A stretch of 64,000 nt of DNA, from NCBI GenBank assembly GCA_031281025.1, contig JAITFY010000097.1, positions 1 through 64,000 of the forward strand, given 5' to 3'. Both the position numbers and the translations under genes were made by a program. This document shows positions 29,481 through 38,758 of the stretch, piece after piece. Source of the stretch: Treponema sp. (lineage in GTDB: Bacteria > Spirochaetota > Spirochaetia > Treponematales > Breznakiellaceae). The notes below the pieces were generated by a model, which was not told the origin of the DNA, did no database searches, and worked only from the letters and a program-made list of their open reading frames with translations. Within the stretch, counting starts at the first letter, position 1. Each line of letters opens with the position of its first letter.

Positions 29481-30200
29481 ATGGTTGGAATAATTGGTGC
29501 GATGGAGAATGAAATTAGCCTTCTTTGTGAAACAATGGGGGATTTCTTTACAGAAAAAATTGGCGGTTTTGATTTTTTTACCGGAAAAATCGAAGGAAAA
29601 GAAGTTGTAGTTCTACGCTGCGGAATTGGCAAGGTGAATGCTGCTGTTGGCTGCGCATTGCTCATTCAAAGCTTTAACCCCAATTATATTATCAACACCG
29701 GTTCGGCAGGCGGCATCAAACCTGAATTAAATGTGGGAGACGCTGTCATTTCTACCGGGCTTGTTTATCATGATGTTGATGTTACTGCGTTTAATTATTT
29801 ACCGGGCCAGCTTCCGGGGCAGCCGCAGATTTTCCCGGTGGAAGAAAGCCTTGTTCAGCTTGCCGAAAATGCCGTAGACGAACTAAAGCGGGAAAAAATA
29901 CTTCCTGATTCGTTTAACCACTGCCGCGGCTTGATTGGGTCGGGAGATGCGTTCATGCACGAGGTTGAACGTATTAACGCAGTCTGCCGCCTTTTCCCGG
30001 ATTTAACCGCAGTAGAGATGGAAGGCGCTGCCATCGCTCATTGCTGCCGGCTTTTTGCCATTCCTGCTCTGGTTATTCGCTCTCTTTCTGACATTGCAGG
30101 CAGCGAATCGCCCATGAGTTTTGCAGAGTTCCTGCCGATTGCGTCAAAACATTCTGCACAGATTGTTATAAGTTTGGTTAAAAGTGATTTACTGTTTTAG
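29481..30200 (+). CDS. mtnN: 5'-methylthioadenosine/S-adenosylhomocysteine nucleosidase
   Basis: MVGIIGAMENEISLL, GIGKVNAAVGCALLI, GSAGGIKPELNVGDAVIS, AVEMEGAAIAHCC. Confidence 0.95.
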   Translation: MVGIIGAMENEISLLCETMGDFFTEKIGGFDFFTGKIEGKEVVVLRCGIGKVNAAVGCALLIQSFNPNYIINTGSAGGIKPELNVGDAVISTGLVYHDVDVTAFNYLPGQLPGQPQIFPVEESLVQLAENAVDELKREKILPDSFNHCRGLIGSGDAFMHEVERINAVCRLFPDLTAVEMEGAAIAHCCRLFAIPALVIRSLSDIAGSESPMSFAEFLPIASKHSAQIVISLVKSDLLF

Positions 30201-30210
30201 TTAAAATAAC

Positions 30211-30253
30211 TATCACGGTGATACCGTGGTATTACCGCGGTATTACCGAGGTG
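30211..30253. repeat. Short tandem/palindromic repeat ATTACCGNGGT between convergent genes
   Basis: atcacggtg ataccgtggt attaccgcggt attaccgaggt; overlaps cheB stop. Confidence 0.7.
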
Positions 30254-31382
30254 TCTTTGCAACTTCACAAATTCGGCGTGCTATTTTGTTCAGAGAAACC
30301 TGCTCCATTACATGGCCAAGTTCGTATGCTACACGCGGCATTCCGTAAACAACGGAGCTAGGTTCGTCCTGGCCAAGGGTCATTCCGCCTTCTTTGTAAA
30401 TCGTTCCAAGATGCTGCGCTCCATCCCGGCCCATACCAGTCATGATTACGCCAAGCGCGCTGTTGGTATATGACATTGCCACCGATGCAAAAAGAACATC
30501 CGCAGAAGGCCTGTGTCCAGAAACCAATGGAGCATCCGAAAGACGGACAACATTGCCGGAGGTTTTTTTCTCGATTTCAAGATGTTTGTTGCCCTGTGCA
30601 ATAAGGATCCTGCCGGGCACGATTCCGTCTCCGTCTTCTGCTTCCTTGACTTCCAGCGGGCAAATGCGATCCAGGCTCTTTGCAAACTCATTGGTAAAAC
30701 CAAGCGGCATGTGCTGTACCACTAAAATAGGCGCTTTTAAATCGGCATCCAGTTGGGAGAAAACAATGCGTAATGCATCTGGTCCGCCCGTGCTGATTCC
30801 AATTGCAATGATTTCGGTTCTACCGGGTTTGCGCATCTGTGGAGGGGGCGGAGCAGGAGCGACTGGTTTAACTTGTGCCATGTTAAAATGAATGGCAATG
30901 TCCGATGTTTTTGCGAATGGAGCTTTCTGTTCATATTCGGAAGGTGTAAGGACTTTTTTCCCTATAGATCTGCGATATGCGGAACCATAACCGAGAAGCT
31001 TGGCGACAAGATTGTTTTTGACAACATGAATGTCCTCAGAGATAGAGCCTGATGGTTTTTGGACAAAATCGCTTGCGCCCAAAGAAAGAGCTTCCATAGT
31101 TACTTCCGCTCCTTTGGAAGCAATTGAAGAAAGTATCACTACAGGAATTTCGATTCCTTGTTTTTTTCGTTCTTTTAGAAATTGAATACCGTTCATTTCC
31201 GGCATTTCCAGATCTAAAACTATAACATCTGGATTAACACGGGGGATTTTCTGTAAAGCGAACAGACCATTCATTGCTTTATCAGCAACAACCAGCCCTG
31301 GCGTATCTTCTACCATGCGGCCAATAAGATTACGCATTAACGCTGAGTCATCTACAATTAATACTGCAATTTCGTCTGCCAC
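30243..31382 (-). CDS. cheB: Chemotaxis-specific protein-glutamate methylesterase
   Basis: Receiver VLDLEMPEMNGIQFL; GISTGGPDAL, VVQHMPLGFTNEFA, GMGRDGAQHLG. Confidence 0.96.
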   Translation of the reverse strand: MADEIAVLIVDDSALMRNLIGRMVEDTPGLVVADKAMNGLFALQKIPRVNPDVIVLDLEMPEMNGIQFLKERKKQGIEIPVVILSSIASKGAEVTMEALSLGASDFVQKPSGSISEDIHVVKNNLVAKLLGYGSAYRRSIGKKVLTPSEYEQKAPFAKTSDIAIHFNMAQVKPVAPAPPPPQMRKPGRTEIIAIGISTGGPDALRIVFSQLDADLKAPILVVQHMPLGFTNEFAKSLDRICPLEVKEAEDGDGIVPGRILIAQGNKHLEIEKKTSGNVVRLSDAPLVSGHRPSADVLFASVAMSYTNSALGVIMTGMGRDGAQHLGTIYKEGGMTLGQDEPSSVVYGMPRVAYELGHVMEQVSLNKIARRICEVAKTPR

Positions 31383-31391
31383 AAAATACTC

Positions 31392-32210
31392 CTAAATGTT
31401 TTTACGATACAAGGTTGCCCATTCAGTCTTTAAAAATTCAAACTTGGTATTCATTCCAAAAAGAGATTCTGAATGACCGATAAACAAAAATGACTGAGAA
31501 GCCATTGAATCATAAAAACGGTTAATAACGGAAGTTTGAGCTGCTTCATCGAAATAGATGATAACATTCCGGCAAAAAACGATATCAAAATTTCTTTGTC
31601 CAGAATCGTTCTTTAAATTATGGTAGTCAAACTTAATTTTGGATTGGACATCGGCGCGGATTTTATAACCGCCGTCTACCTTGTCGAAGTACTTTGCAAG
31701 ATAACTATCAGGAATACCATCAATCCGGTTCTCGGCATAAAAACCTTCTTTGGCTATCATAAGACACTTCAGTGAAAGATCGCTGGCAAGAATGTCAAAA
31801 TTCCAGGATTTGGGAAGGACTTCGCTTAAAAGCATAGCGAGAGTATAAGGCTCCTCCCCTGTAGAACAACCAGCACTCCATATCCTGATTGTACCTGGAA
31901 TTTTTTTAATGTTATTTATCAATTCCGGGATAACATGCTTCTCTAATGCATCAAATTGCGCTTGATTTCTGAAAAAACGCGTTAAATTTGTCGTGATCGA
32001 ATCTAAAAATCCTTTAAGTTCCTCTTTATCAGTTTTTATCTGATCAAAATAGGTTCTTACGGAATCAACGCCTTTTTCACGAAGGCGCTCTTTTAGCCGG
32101 CTTTCCAATATAGAACGATTGGTGGGTGTGAAAGTAATGCCACTTTCTGCATAGATTAGCTCACGATACAGCTCATAGTTGGCATCATTTAAAAATTGAG
32201 TTTCCGCCAT
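31392..32210 (-). CDS. cheR: Chemotaxis protein methyltransferase
   Basis: TTNLTRFFRNQAQFDAL, IWSAGCSTGEEPYTLAMLL, FDIVFCRNVIIYFDEAAQ. Confidence 0.96.
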   Translation of the reverse strand: MAETQFLNDANYELYRELIYAESGITFTPTNRSILESRLKERLREKGVDSVRTYFDQIKTDKEELKGFLDSITTNLTRFFRNQAQFDALEKHVIPELINNIKKIPGTIRIWSAGCSTGEEPYTLAMLLSEVLPKSWNFDILASDLSLKCLMIAKEGFYAENRIDGIPDSYLAKYFDKVDGGYKIRADVQSKIKFDYHNLKNDSGQRNFDIVFCRNVIIYFDEAAQTSVINRFYDSMASQSFLFIGHSESLFGMNTKFEFLKTEWATLYRKNI

Positions 32211-32216
32211 ATATAA

Positions 32217-32245
32217 ATAATATATTAATAAATTGAATATGTCAA
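32217..32245 (-). promoter_or_regulatory. Predicted sigma70-type promoter of cheR: TTGACA-N17-TATTAT, 6 nt before ATG
   Basis: Minus-strand TTGACA tattcaatttattaata TATTAT ttatat ATG; no SD. Confidence 0.75.
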
Positions 32246-32289
32246 ATGGAATTACGCAGAAATTAACAAATTTTTAGTCTTTTTTATGT

Positions 32290-33171
32290 TTATTTTAATG
32301 GTTCCAGGTGTATTGTTGATACCATATTAAATCGTTCTTCTATCATGTTTTCGATTTCGGTGGCTATTTTATGCCCATTCTCGATAGTTTCATTTTTTTC
32401 TAGTCTGATATGAAATGTAAGTTCTTTTTGAGAAATATAATTGTGTAAATGAAAATGATGCAGATGCAAATCATCTTTATATGTTTTTTTTATTTCTGCA
32501 ATAATTTCCTCGATTAATTCCTTTTTTGGTTCTTCCCCCAAAATATTGGATACTGATTCCTTCATGATTTTAAAAGCTGCGAGGAAAATTGCCAGTGCGC
32601 AGAACATTCCTAAAACACTGTCCATCCACCATAAACCTGCAGCAAATCTGGTAATCAGAATGCCAATTAAAACGATTACCGATGACAGAGAATCCGATCT
32701 ATGATGCCAGCCGTCGGCTGTTATAACTGGATTATTGTATTTCCGCCCAAGATAAAACGCATATTGAGACAGTATCTCTTTAACAACTATTGATATTGCA
32801 GTAACAACAATTGCCATTGTTGTATATACAGCTTCTTGTTTGTGTTGGAATCTTTCAATTGAATCGGTGAGAAATTCGTAACCTATCACCCCTAAAACAA
32901 AAGCAACAAGAATTGACGCAATTAGTTCCCATCGTCCGTGCCCAAAGGGATGTTCTTTATCAGGTTTTCTTGATGCCAACTTGGCTGCGATAACAACAAA
33001 AATAGAAGTTAGTGAATCGGACATGGTATGCCATGCATCTGCTATCAAAGCTACCGAGCCGGTTAACATCCCTACCCATAGTTTAGCTGCAAATAATGCA
33101 GCATTAACAATAACAGAAAGAATACCTTCTAAAACCTGTGCTTTAATTTTTGTCATAATAACTCTCTTCAC
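32290..33171 (-). CDS. Cation diffusion facilitator family transporter
   Basis: ALIADAWHTMSDSLTSIFV, HPFGHGRWE, ADGWHHRSDSLSSV. Confidence 0.94.
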   Translation of the reverse strand: MKRVIMTKIKAQVLEGILSVIVNAALFAAKLWVGMLTGSVALIADAWHTMSDSLTSIFVVIAAKLASRKPDKEHPFGHGRWELIASILVAFVLGVIGYEFLTDSIERFQHKQEAVYTTMAIVVTAISIVVKEILSQYAFYLGRKYNNPVITADGWHHRSDSLSSVIVLIGILITRFAAGLWWMDSVLGMFCALAIFLAAFKIMKESVSNILGEEPKKELIEEIIAEIKKTYKDDLHLHHFHLHNYISQKELTFHIRLEKNETIENGHKIATEIENMIEERFNMVSTIHLEPLK

Positions 33172-33282
33172 AGGTTAAAGATAATCCTAAGGTTTTGTCA
33201 ATGGGGAATACATTAAAATACTTGTATTATTTTCCACATTATAATAAAATAACTTAGGTAACGTTATTAAAAAGGAGAAATT

Positions 33283-34845
33283 ATGTCAAGTGCAAATGTA
33301 CAGATGCTGATTGGCCTTGGAGTTTACATGGCCGTAATGATCAGTATAGGTTTATGGTATTCCAGAAAGGGTAATACAAATCCCGAGGATTATTTTTTGG
33401 CAAAGCGGCGTTTTGGCCCATGGTTGACATCCATGAGCGCTCAGGCCTCGGATATGTCCGGCTGGCTGCTAATGGGACTTCCCGGAGTTGCCTTTTTTCT
33501 TGGGGTTGGAGAAGCGTTCTGGACAGCGCTGGGTCTCTTTATTGGCACATGGGTAAACTGGGGTCTTGTTGCCAAAAGGCTTCGATCATACTCACAGATT
33601 GCGAACAATGCAATAACCCTGCCGGAATTTTTCAGTAAGCGTTTTCATGATAATAAACGGATACTCCTTGCGATTGCTGCCAGCATCAGTTTACTTTTCT
33701 TTTCTTTTTATGTTGGCTCACAGCTCCTGGTTGTAGGAAAACTGTTCAATAGTCTGTTTGGTTTAAATATGTTAATCATGGTTATTGTCAGTGCAATAGT
33801 CGTTCTGTCATATACATTGATTGGCGGCTTCCTTGCGGTTGGTATAACCGATCTTATTCAGGCATTAATAATGGTAATTGCTCTTGTTTTTATATTTATT
33901 TTTGGCTTTTTTTATGCCGGCGGTATTTCCGGCATTACCGAAAATTTACAGAATTTTCCCGGCTTCCTTGATTTCTTTGGTGTTGCAAACCCAATCATGG
34001 TAGCAAACGCAGATGGAGGCATGAGTCAACAGGTAATAGGCGGAGTTGCCCAGTTCAGCTCCACAGGCACCTCATTCGGCTTTATTGCCATCATAAGTAT
34101 CATGGCATGGGGGCTTGGTTATTTTGGAATGCCTCATGTACTGGTTCGTTTTATGGCAGTTAACAAAATCTCCAATATCCGCAAATCCCGCATTATCGCT
34201 GTTACCTGGTGTTTTATTGCCCAGTTTGCCGCTGTCTGTATCGGTCTAATTGGAAGGGCTATATATCGCGGTGATTTTGGCGATTCGGAAAGTATCTTTA
34301 TTGTTATGTCTCAGAGTTTCTTCCCGCCGCTTTTTGCAGGTCTTATAATATCGGGGATTCTTGCTGCAAGTATGAGTTCAAGCGATTCCTATTTATTGAT
34401 TGTATCATCGTCGTTTGCAAACGATATTTATAAGGGAATCGTTAAAAAGAATGCCAGTGAAAAAACTGTTATGCTGATAGCCCGCATTACAATGCTTGTT
34501 GTTTCGGTACTTGCCATTTTTGTTGCGCTCAATTTTGAAAAGTCTATTTTCCGTGTTGTTGCTTTTGCATGGGCCGGTCTTGGCGCTTCTTTTGGTCCTT
34601 TGGTTTTATTCTCGTTGTTTTGGAAACGAACAACCTTCCCTGCGGCTGTTGCTGGTATGATAAGCGGCGGTGTTATGGTATTGTTCTGGCGGCTTGTTGT
34701 CCGCCCTAATTTCCTTGATTTATACGAGTTGCTGCCAGCCTTTATCCTTTCGTGCCTTGTGATTTTCCTGGTAAGCTTGGTAACAAAAAAACCATCTGAG
34801 GCAATTGAAGCAGAATTTGATAAGGCAAAAGCCGCAGAATTATAA
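33283..34845 (+). CDS. putP: Sodium:proline symporter (SSS family)
   Basis: YSRKGNTNPEDYFLAKRRFGPWLTSMSAQASDMSGWLLMGLPG; GYFGMPHVLVRFMAV; SGILAASMSSSDSYLLIVSSSFANDIYK. Confidence 0.95.
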   Translation: MSSANVQMLIGLGVYMAVMISIGLWYSRKGNTNPEDYFLAKRRFGPWLTSMSAQASDMSGWLLMGLPGVAFFLGVGEAFWTALGLFIGTWVNWGLVAKRLRSYSQIANNAITLPEFFSKRFHDNKRILLAIAASISLLFFSFYVGSQLLVVGKLFNSLFGLNMLIMVIVSAIVVLSYTLIGGFLAVGITDLIQALIMVIALVFIFIFGFFYAGGISGITENLQNFPGFLDFFGVANPIMVANADGGMSQQVIGGVAQFSSTGTSFGFIAIISIMAWGLGYFGMPHVLVRFMAVNKISNIRKSRIIAVTWCFIAQFAAVCIGLIGRAIYRGDFGDSESIFIVMSQSFFPPLFAGLIISGILAASMSSSDSYLLIVSSSFANDIYKGIVKKNASEKTVMLIARITMLVVSVLAIFVALNFEKSIFRVVAFAWAGLGASFGPLVLFSLFWKRTTFPAAVAGMISGGVMVLFWRLVVRPNFLDLYELLPAFILSCLVIFLVSLVTKKPSEAIEAEFDKAKAAEL

Positions 34846-34854
34846 GTTTTACAG

Positions 34855-35553
34855 TTACAATCGTACAGCTTCAACCATGTAGCGGATGTCAAACCCGCTG
34901 GCGGCAACGCGTCTCATCTCAATCACGAAAATAACTGAACCGCCTGCGGGATCTATTATTACGTTTTTGAAGTTGTACTGGGCAACCCCCTGGCGAATAA
35001 AGTTAGGAGTGCCAACAGTGTAGTTTTTTACTTGACCGTTTGGCGAGGTGACATCAAGGCTGATATAAAATTGGGATCTTACATTCTGCCCGCTTCCGTG
35101 TATCGTGGGGATTAATTGTGCGTTATATCTATTCCCGGATAAAAAATCACGGAAAGTGATTTTTTCGCCGCGAGACGGCAGGTTATCGTTTCGGGAGATG
35201 TAAAGCGGTAGTCCCTGATTTTGGAAGTTTATATTATGACGGCTTACAATACTTGTATTGTTGGAGAGCAGCTGGTGAAAAACACCGGAACCGTCCTGGC
35301 CTGCCCTTATCGGAGTGTTCTGAGTAAAAGAAGCTCTGCCATTTTGTACAAAGTTGTTTCTGGCGACATCAACAACAAAAATTTCTGCCCAGGGTCGTAA
35401 AGACGGTGAAAGTACCCCGTATTGACCAAACATATACATTCTGCCATCAGGGGAAAATCCCAGATCGACAAAAATAGCGGTATCTCCGCCCCAAAGAGCA
35501 GAAACGCTTGTTAATATAAAAATCGAGATAAATATTACCTTTTTAAACAACAT
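34855..35553 (-). CDS. Predicted secreted protein (DUF2259-like)
   Basis: Signal peptide; FVDLGFSPDGRMYMFGQYGV...LRPWAEIFVVDVARNNFV. Confidence 0.6.
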   Translation of the reverse strand: MLFKKVIFISIFILTSVSALWGGDTAIFVDLGFSPDGRMYMFGQYGVLSPSLRPWAEIFVVDVARNNFVQNGRASFTQNTPIRAGQDGSGVFHQLLSNNTSIVSRHNINFQNQGLPLYISRNDNLPSRGEKITFRDFLSGNRYNAQLIPTIHGSGQNVRSQFYISLDVTSPNGQVKNYTVGTPNFIRQGVAQYNFKNVIIDPAGGSVIFVIEMRRVAASGFDIRYMVEAVRL

Positions 35554-35615
35554 AGAGTTCCCCTTATTTCATATTATCGGTATTACATGTTCAGTCTTGA
35601 GCTGATAAAAGGGCT

Positions 35616-36386
35616 TTAATGTCTGAACAATTTGTAAAACAACAATGTGAATTTGTAGCCAAAGTAGGGGAAAATACGCAAAAATTTAAGTGGTTTTTGG
35701 AAACAATACCCCGCCCATTCGAATCCTTTTTCAAAAGAAGACCGGGAAGGGCGCTTTTTTTTCTCGGCAAAAACGTCAAAGATGTCGCTGCACCATAGTC
35801 TTAGGCCATCACCAAGGGGGAGTTTATTCCTGGCAATCCAGCGTTCTTTTCCCCGAATTCCCTTGCCAACAAGGAGCAGGGAAGGCGACGATTTTTTTAT
35901 CGCTTTGATAATAATTACTTCATCTTGTTTTTTAAAGTAGCCGGGGTAACGTCCAACAATACGCAATCTTGGAAAAGTTTGCCGGATATTTTTTTCTGTT
36001 TTTAAAAGAACTCTATTTTTCCCACCCAATAGATAACATGAGAATTCCCGTTCTTCCAGAATTGTGAGCAAGCTGATAATAAAATCAAAAGGCATATACC
36101 GGTATGCTTTTCTTCCTGTTAAAAATCTGATGCCGCCAATCAGGCTTTTTGAAATTGGAATTACAAGAGAGGCTCCCTTTACATATGTGCGATATTCACC
36201 ATATCTTCTGGCACGCAATAAATCCCATAGAGAAAGCAGCACAATATTATGTTCTTTTTTCTCTTTTAAAAGCTCATAAACATATTCGCCCAGATGTTCT
36301 GGCGCGATAATATCGAGCGGTACTCTTAAAAATTCTATTCGTTGTTTGATTTCATTTACCCTGTTTATACTTTGTTCAACTCCCAC
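35616..36386 (-). CDS. WecG/TagA/CpsF family glycosyltransferase
   Basis: YMPFDFIISLLTILEEREFSCYLLGGKNRVLLKTEKNIRQTFPRLRIVGRYPGYF...LLVGKGIRGKERWIARNK. Confidence 0.82.
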   Translation of the reverse strand: MGVEQSINRVNEIKQRIEFLRVPLDIIAPEHLGEYVYELLKEKKEHNIVLLSLWDLLRARRYGEYRTYVKGASLVIPISKSLIGGIRFLTGRKAYRYMPFDFIISLLTILEEREFSCYLLGGKNRVLLKTEKNIRQTFPRLRIVGRYPGYFKKQDEVIIIKAIKKSSPSLLLVGKGIRGKERWIARNKLPLGDGLRLWCSDIFDVFAEKKKRPSRSSFEKGFEWAGYCFQKPLKFLRIFPYFGYKFTLLFYKLFRH

Positions 36387-37144
36387 GCATCTTTCTCCAG
36401 TAAAATTATTTTAATTGCCGCTGCGCAGTAAAGAGCGGCTGTTTCCGTCCGTAAAACTGTGTCCCCAATGGTTAAAGCTTTAAAGCCATTCTCAAGGAAT
36501 TGTGAGACTTCTGTTTCAGAAAATCCCCCTTCAGGCCCGATAGCCATAACTATGATCTTTGAATCATCTTTAAGATACCTATGAAGGCTAATTTTTTCAA
36601 CCCCTTGATGATGAAAAAGAAGCCCAAGCGCTCCATCCTTGTTAATTTTACCCCAATAGTCAAAAACTTCGTTTATTGTTAATGGAAAGTGTAAAGCGGT
36701 ACTAACTTTGGAACCGCTTTGTTGTCTGGCTTCTTTGACAATCCGTTCCCATCGGGAAAACTTTTTTTCGCCCACATTGGCTTTCCCGATTGAAAATTCA
36801 GAAACAAACGGTATTATCTGTGAAATACCGCTTTCTGCAGCCTGCCGTACAATAAGATCCATCTTGTCGCCTTTTGGCAGGGCTTGTAACAGGATGATTG
36901 GCGGGATACCGCTTTTGCAGAAGAGCCCGTTATCAAGGGATTTTTCCTCTTCACATTTACCAATGAGCAGGTTATTCCCTGTTGACAGTATTTTTATTAA
37001 CGTTTCCTTCCCGCAGGGAAGAAGAGCAGGGAAAAACTCCCCAACTGCCAGACGGCGGGTTCGTATAAGATAACGATAATTTTTGCCTTCCAGCCGGATA
37101 ATTCCGTCACTGTCAGGTTCGTTGTTTAGAATAAAATGTTTCAT
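36365..37144 (-). CDS. rsmE: 16S rRNA (uracil1498-N3)-methyltransferase RsmE
   Basis: QALPKGDKMDLIVRQAAESGISQIIPFVSEFS, RWERIVKEARQQSG, AIGPEGGFSETEV, LGDTVLRTETAALY-like (IGDTVLRTETAALYCAAAIK). Confidence 0.94.
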   Translation of the reverse strand: MKHFILNNEPDSDGIIRLEGKNYRYLIRTRRLAVGEFFPALLPCGKETLIKILSTGNNLLIGKCEEEKSLDNGLFCKSGIPPIILLQALPKGDKMDLIVRQAAESGISQIIPFVSEFSIGKANVGEKKFSRWERIVKEARQQSGSKVSTALHFPLTINEVFDYWGKINKDGALGLLFHHQGVEKISLHRYLKDDSKIIVMAIGPEGGFSETEVSQFLENGFKALTIGDTVLRTETAALYCAAAIKIILLEKDAWELNKV

Positions 37145-37228
37145 GGTTGTTTCATTTAAGTATATCTTGTTGTATGGAAATATAATATAATGTCGGCGGC
37201 GACATTAACACCGTAAAGGAGATGTATT

Positions 37229-37684
37229 ATGAAAAAGACATTAAAATTTATTGGGATTATTGCTTTTGTTGCAATAATCGGATTTTCAATGCTTGCTTGT
37301 GGTGATGATAATGGTAGTGACTACATTAGCACAAGCGGTAGCATAACCATTACAAATCTTGAGTTCTATAATAATAAATATGCGTGGGGAGTGGGTTATT
37401 TAGGAGAAACGACAGAACTTACAACTGGTGCCAACTTTAGTTCCAGTAAAGGAATTAGTGCCGGTTTGATAAAAAATGGGTCTGTTACTTTAAAGGTTTG
37501 GACTGATGGATTAGATACTATGCCAACTAACTTTAATGGCAACGGTGCTGTGAATTTTAGTATATCTATTCTTGAGTCTTCGACAGTTGGCGGCGATCCC
37601 GCTCCTGAACCAATAGGATTGGGCTCTTGCTCTGTAATATTTACGAATGGGACAGGAAGTGGTGTATTTGAGGAACATCTATAA
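37229..37684 (+). CDS. Putative lipoprotein
   Basis: Signal with lipobox SMLAC; SD aaggag; hairpin TAATGTCGgcggCGACATTA in the 5' UTR. Confidence 0.7.
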   Translation: MKKTLKFIGIIAFVAIIGFSMLACGDDNGSDYISTSGSITITNLEFYNNKYAWGVGYLGETTELTTGANFSSSKGISAGLIKNGSVTLKVWTDGLDTMPTNFNGNGAVNFSISILESSTVGGDPAPEPIGLGSCSVIFTNGTGSGVFEEHL

Positions 37685-37774
37685 GAGGCACGAGATTTTT
37701 AGGATATTTTAAAACGCTCACACAAAGCCACAAGGGCAGGTTGTTTTCATGCACTGAAAATGCTAATCTGACTT

Positions 37775-38758
37775 ATGAACATTAGACCTTCAATCGAGTT
37801 ATTAATTAACAATATCAGGCAGTTAATTTCGGTGGACGAAAAAAAACTGGAGTATATCATTGCCGCACAAATAGCAGGCGGACACGTAATTCTTGCCGAT
37901 TCTCACGGGGTTGGGAAAACTTCACTTGCAAGGGCTTTGGCTCAGTCAATTCGCTGGCGGCCTGTGGATTTGGCGGTTGCAGGCAGTAACGGAAATACCA
38001 CCATCAAAATGGAAGGGTTTAGCCGTATTCAGTGTACGGTGGATTTGCTTCCGCAGGATATATTGGGGTTTAACCGTTTTATCGGCCATTCGGGGGAAAT
38101 GATTTTTAACAAGGGCCCGGTATTTGCTCACTTTGTGTTATGTGACGAAATAAACCTGCTTACTCCCAAAACTCAGGGAAGTTTTCTGCAGGTGATGGAA
38201 GAGCAAAGCGTTACCATTGATGGCAGGCATTACAATTTAACAGATCCTTTCTTTATAATTGCAACAATGAACCTAAAGGGGGTTCATCTGTTTCCGCTTC
38301 CTACACCTCAGCTTGATCGTTTTATGATTCGCCTTTCTCTTGGTTATCCTTCCGCAGAAGACGAAACAGGAATAATCAACCGGCATGGAAAAATCGACGC
38401 ATGGGATAACTTCCAGAGCGTTATAGACAGCGCGGATTTAATTCGCTGGAAAAAAATGGTTGATGATGTGCAGATGCACCCCGATGTAACTTCCTACCTT
38501 GTTAACTGTGTTCGTTTTACCAGATTGCATCCTGATATCGAAACCCCCGCAAGCCCCCGCGCTGGTGTGCGTATTTCCAGACTGGCAAGATCGCTTGCCC
38601 TTTGCCGTGGTTTGGATTATGTGTCCGTTGATTTAATTAAGGAAATTTTTATACCTGCTATGGCGCATCGTATAATTACCCGTGATCCTTCCATACTTCC
38701 GGAAACGCCGCTTTTGAATATTTTAAATACCGTACCGGTTGAATCAAAACGGGAATAA
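37775..38758 (+). CDS. MoxR-family AAA+ ATPase
   Basis: GGHVILADSHGVGKTSLARALA, VFAHFVLCDEINLLTPKTQGSFLQVMEEQSVTIDG, FFIIATMN. Confidence 0.93.
   Translation: MNIRPSIELLINNIRQLISVDEKKLEYIIAAQIAGGHVILADSHGVGKTSLARALAQSIRWRPVDLAVAGSNGNTTIKMEGFSRIQCTVDLLPQDILGFNRFIGHSGEMIFNKGPVFAHFVLCDEINLLTPKTQGSFLQVMEEQSVTIDGRHYNLTDPFFIIATMNLKGVHLFPLPTPQLDRFMIRLSLGYPSAEDETGIINRHGKIDAWDNFQSVIDSADLIRWKKMVDDVQMHPDVTSYLVNCVRFTRLHPDIETPASPRAGVRISRLARSLALCRGLDYVSVDLIKEIFIPAMAHRIITRDPSILPETPLLNILNTVPVESKRE

Noticed and set aside
37701-37770. ACAAAGCCACAAGGGCAGG segment resembling part of a c-di-GMP riboswitch upstream of MoxR
   Set aside because: Only one conserved patch; the paired GCACAGGGCAAACC half is absent. 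More like a degenerate acacaaag-type repeat.
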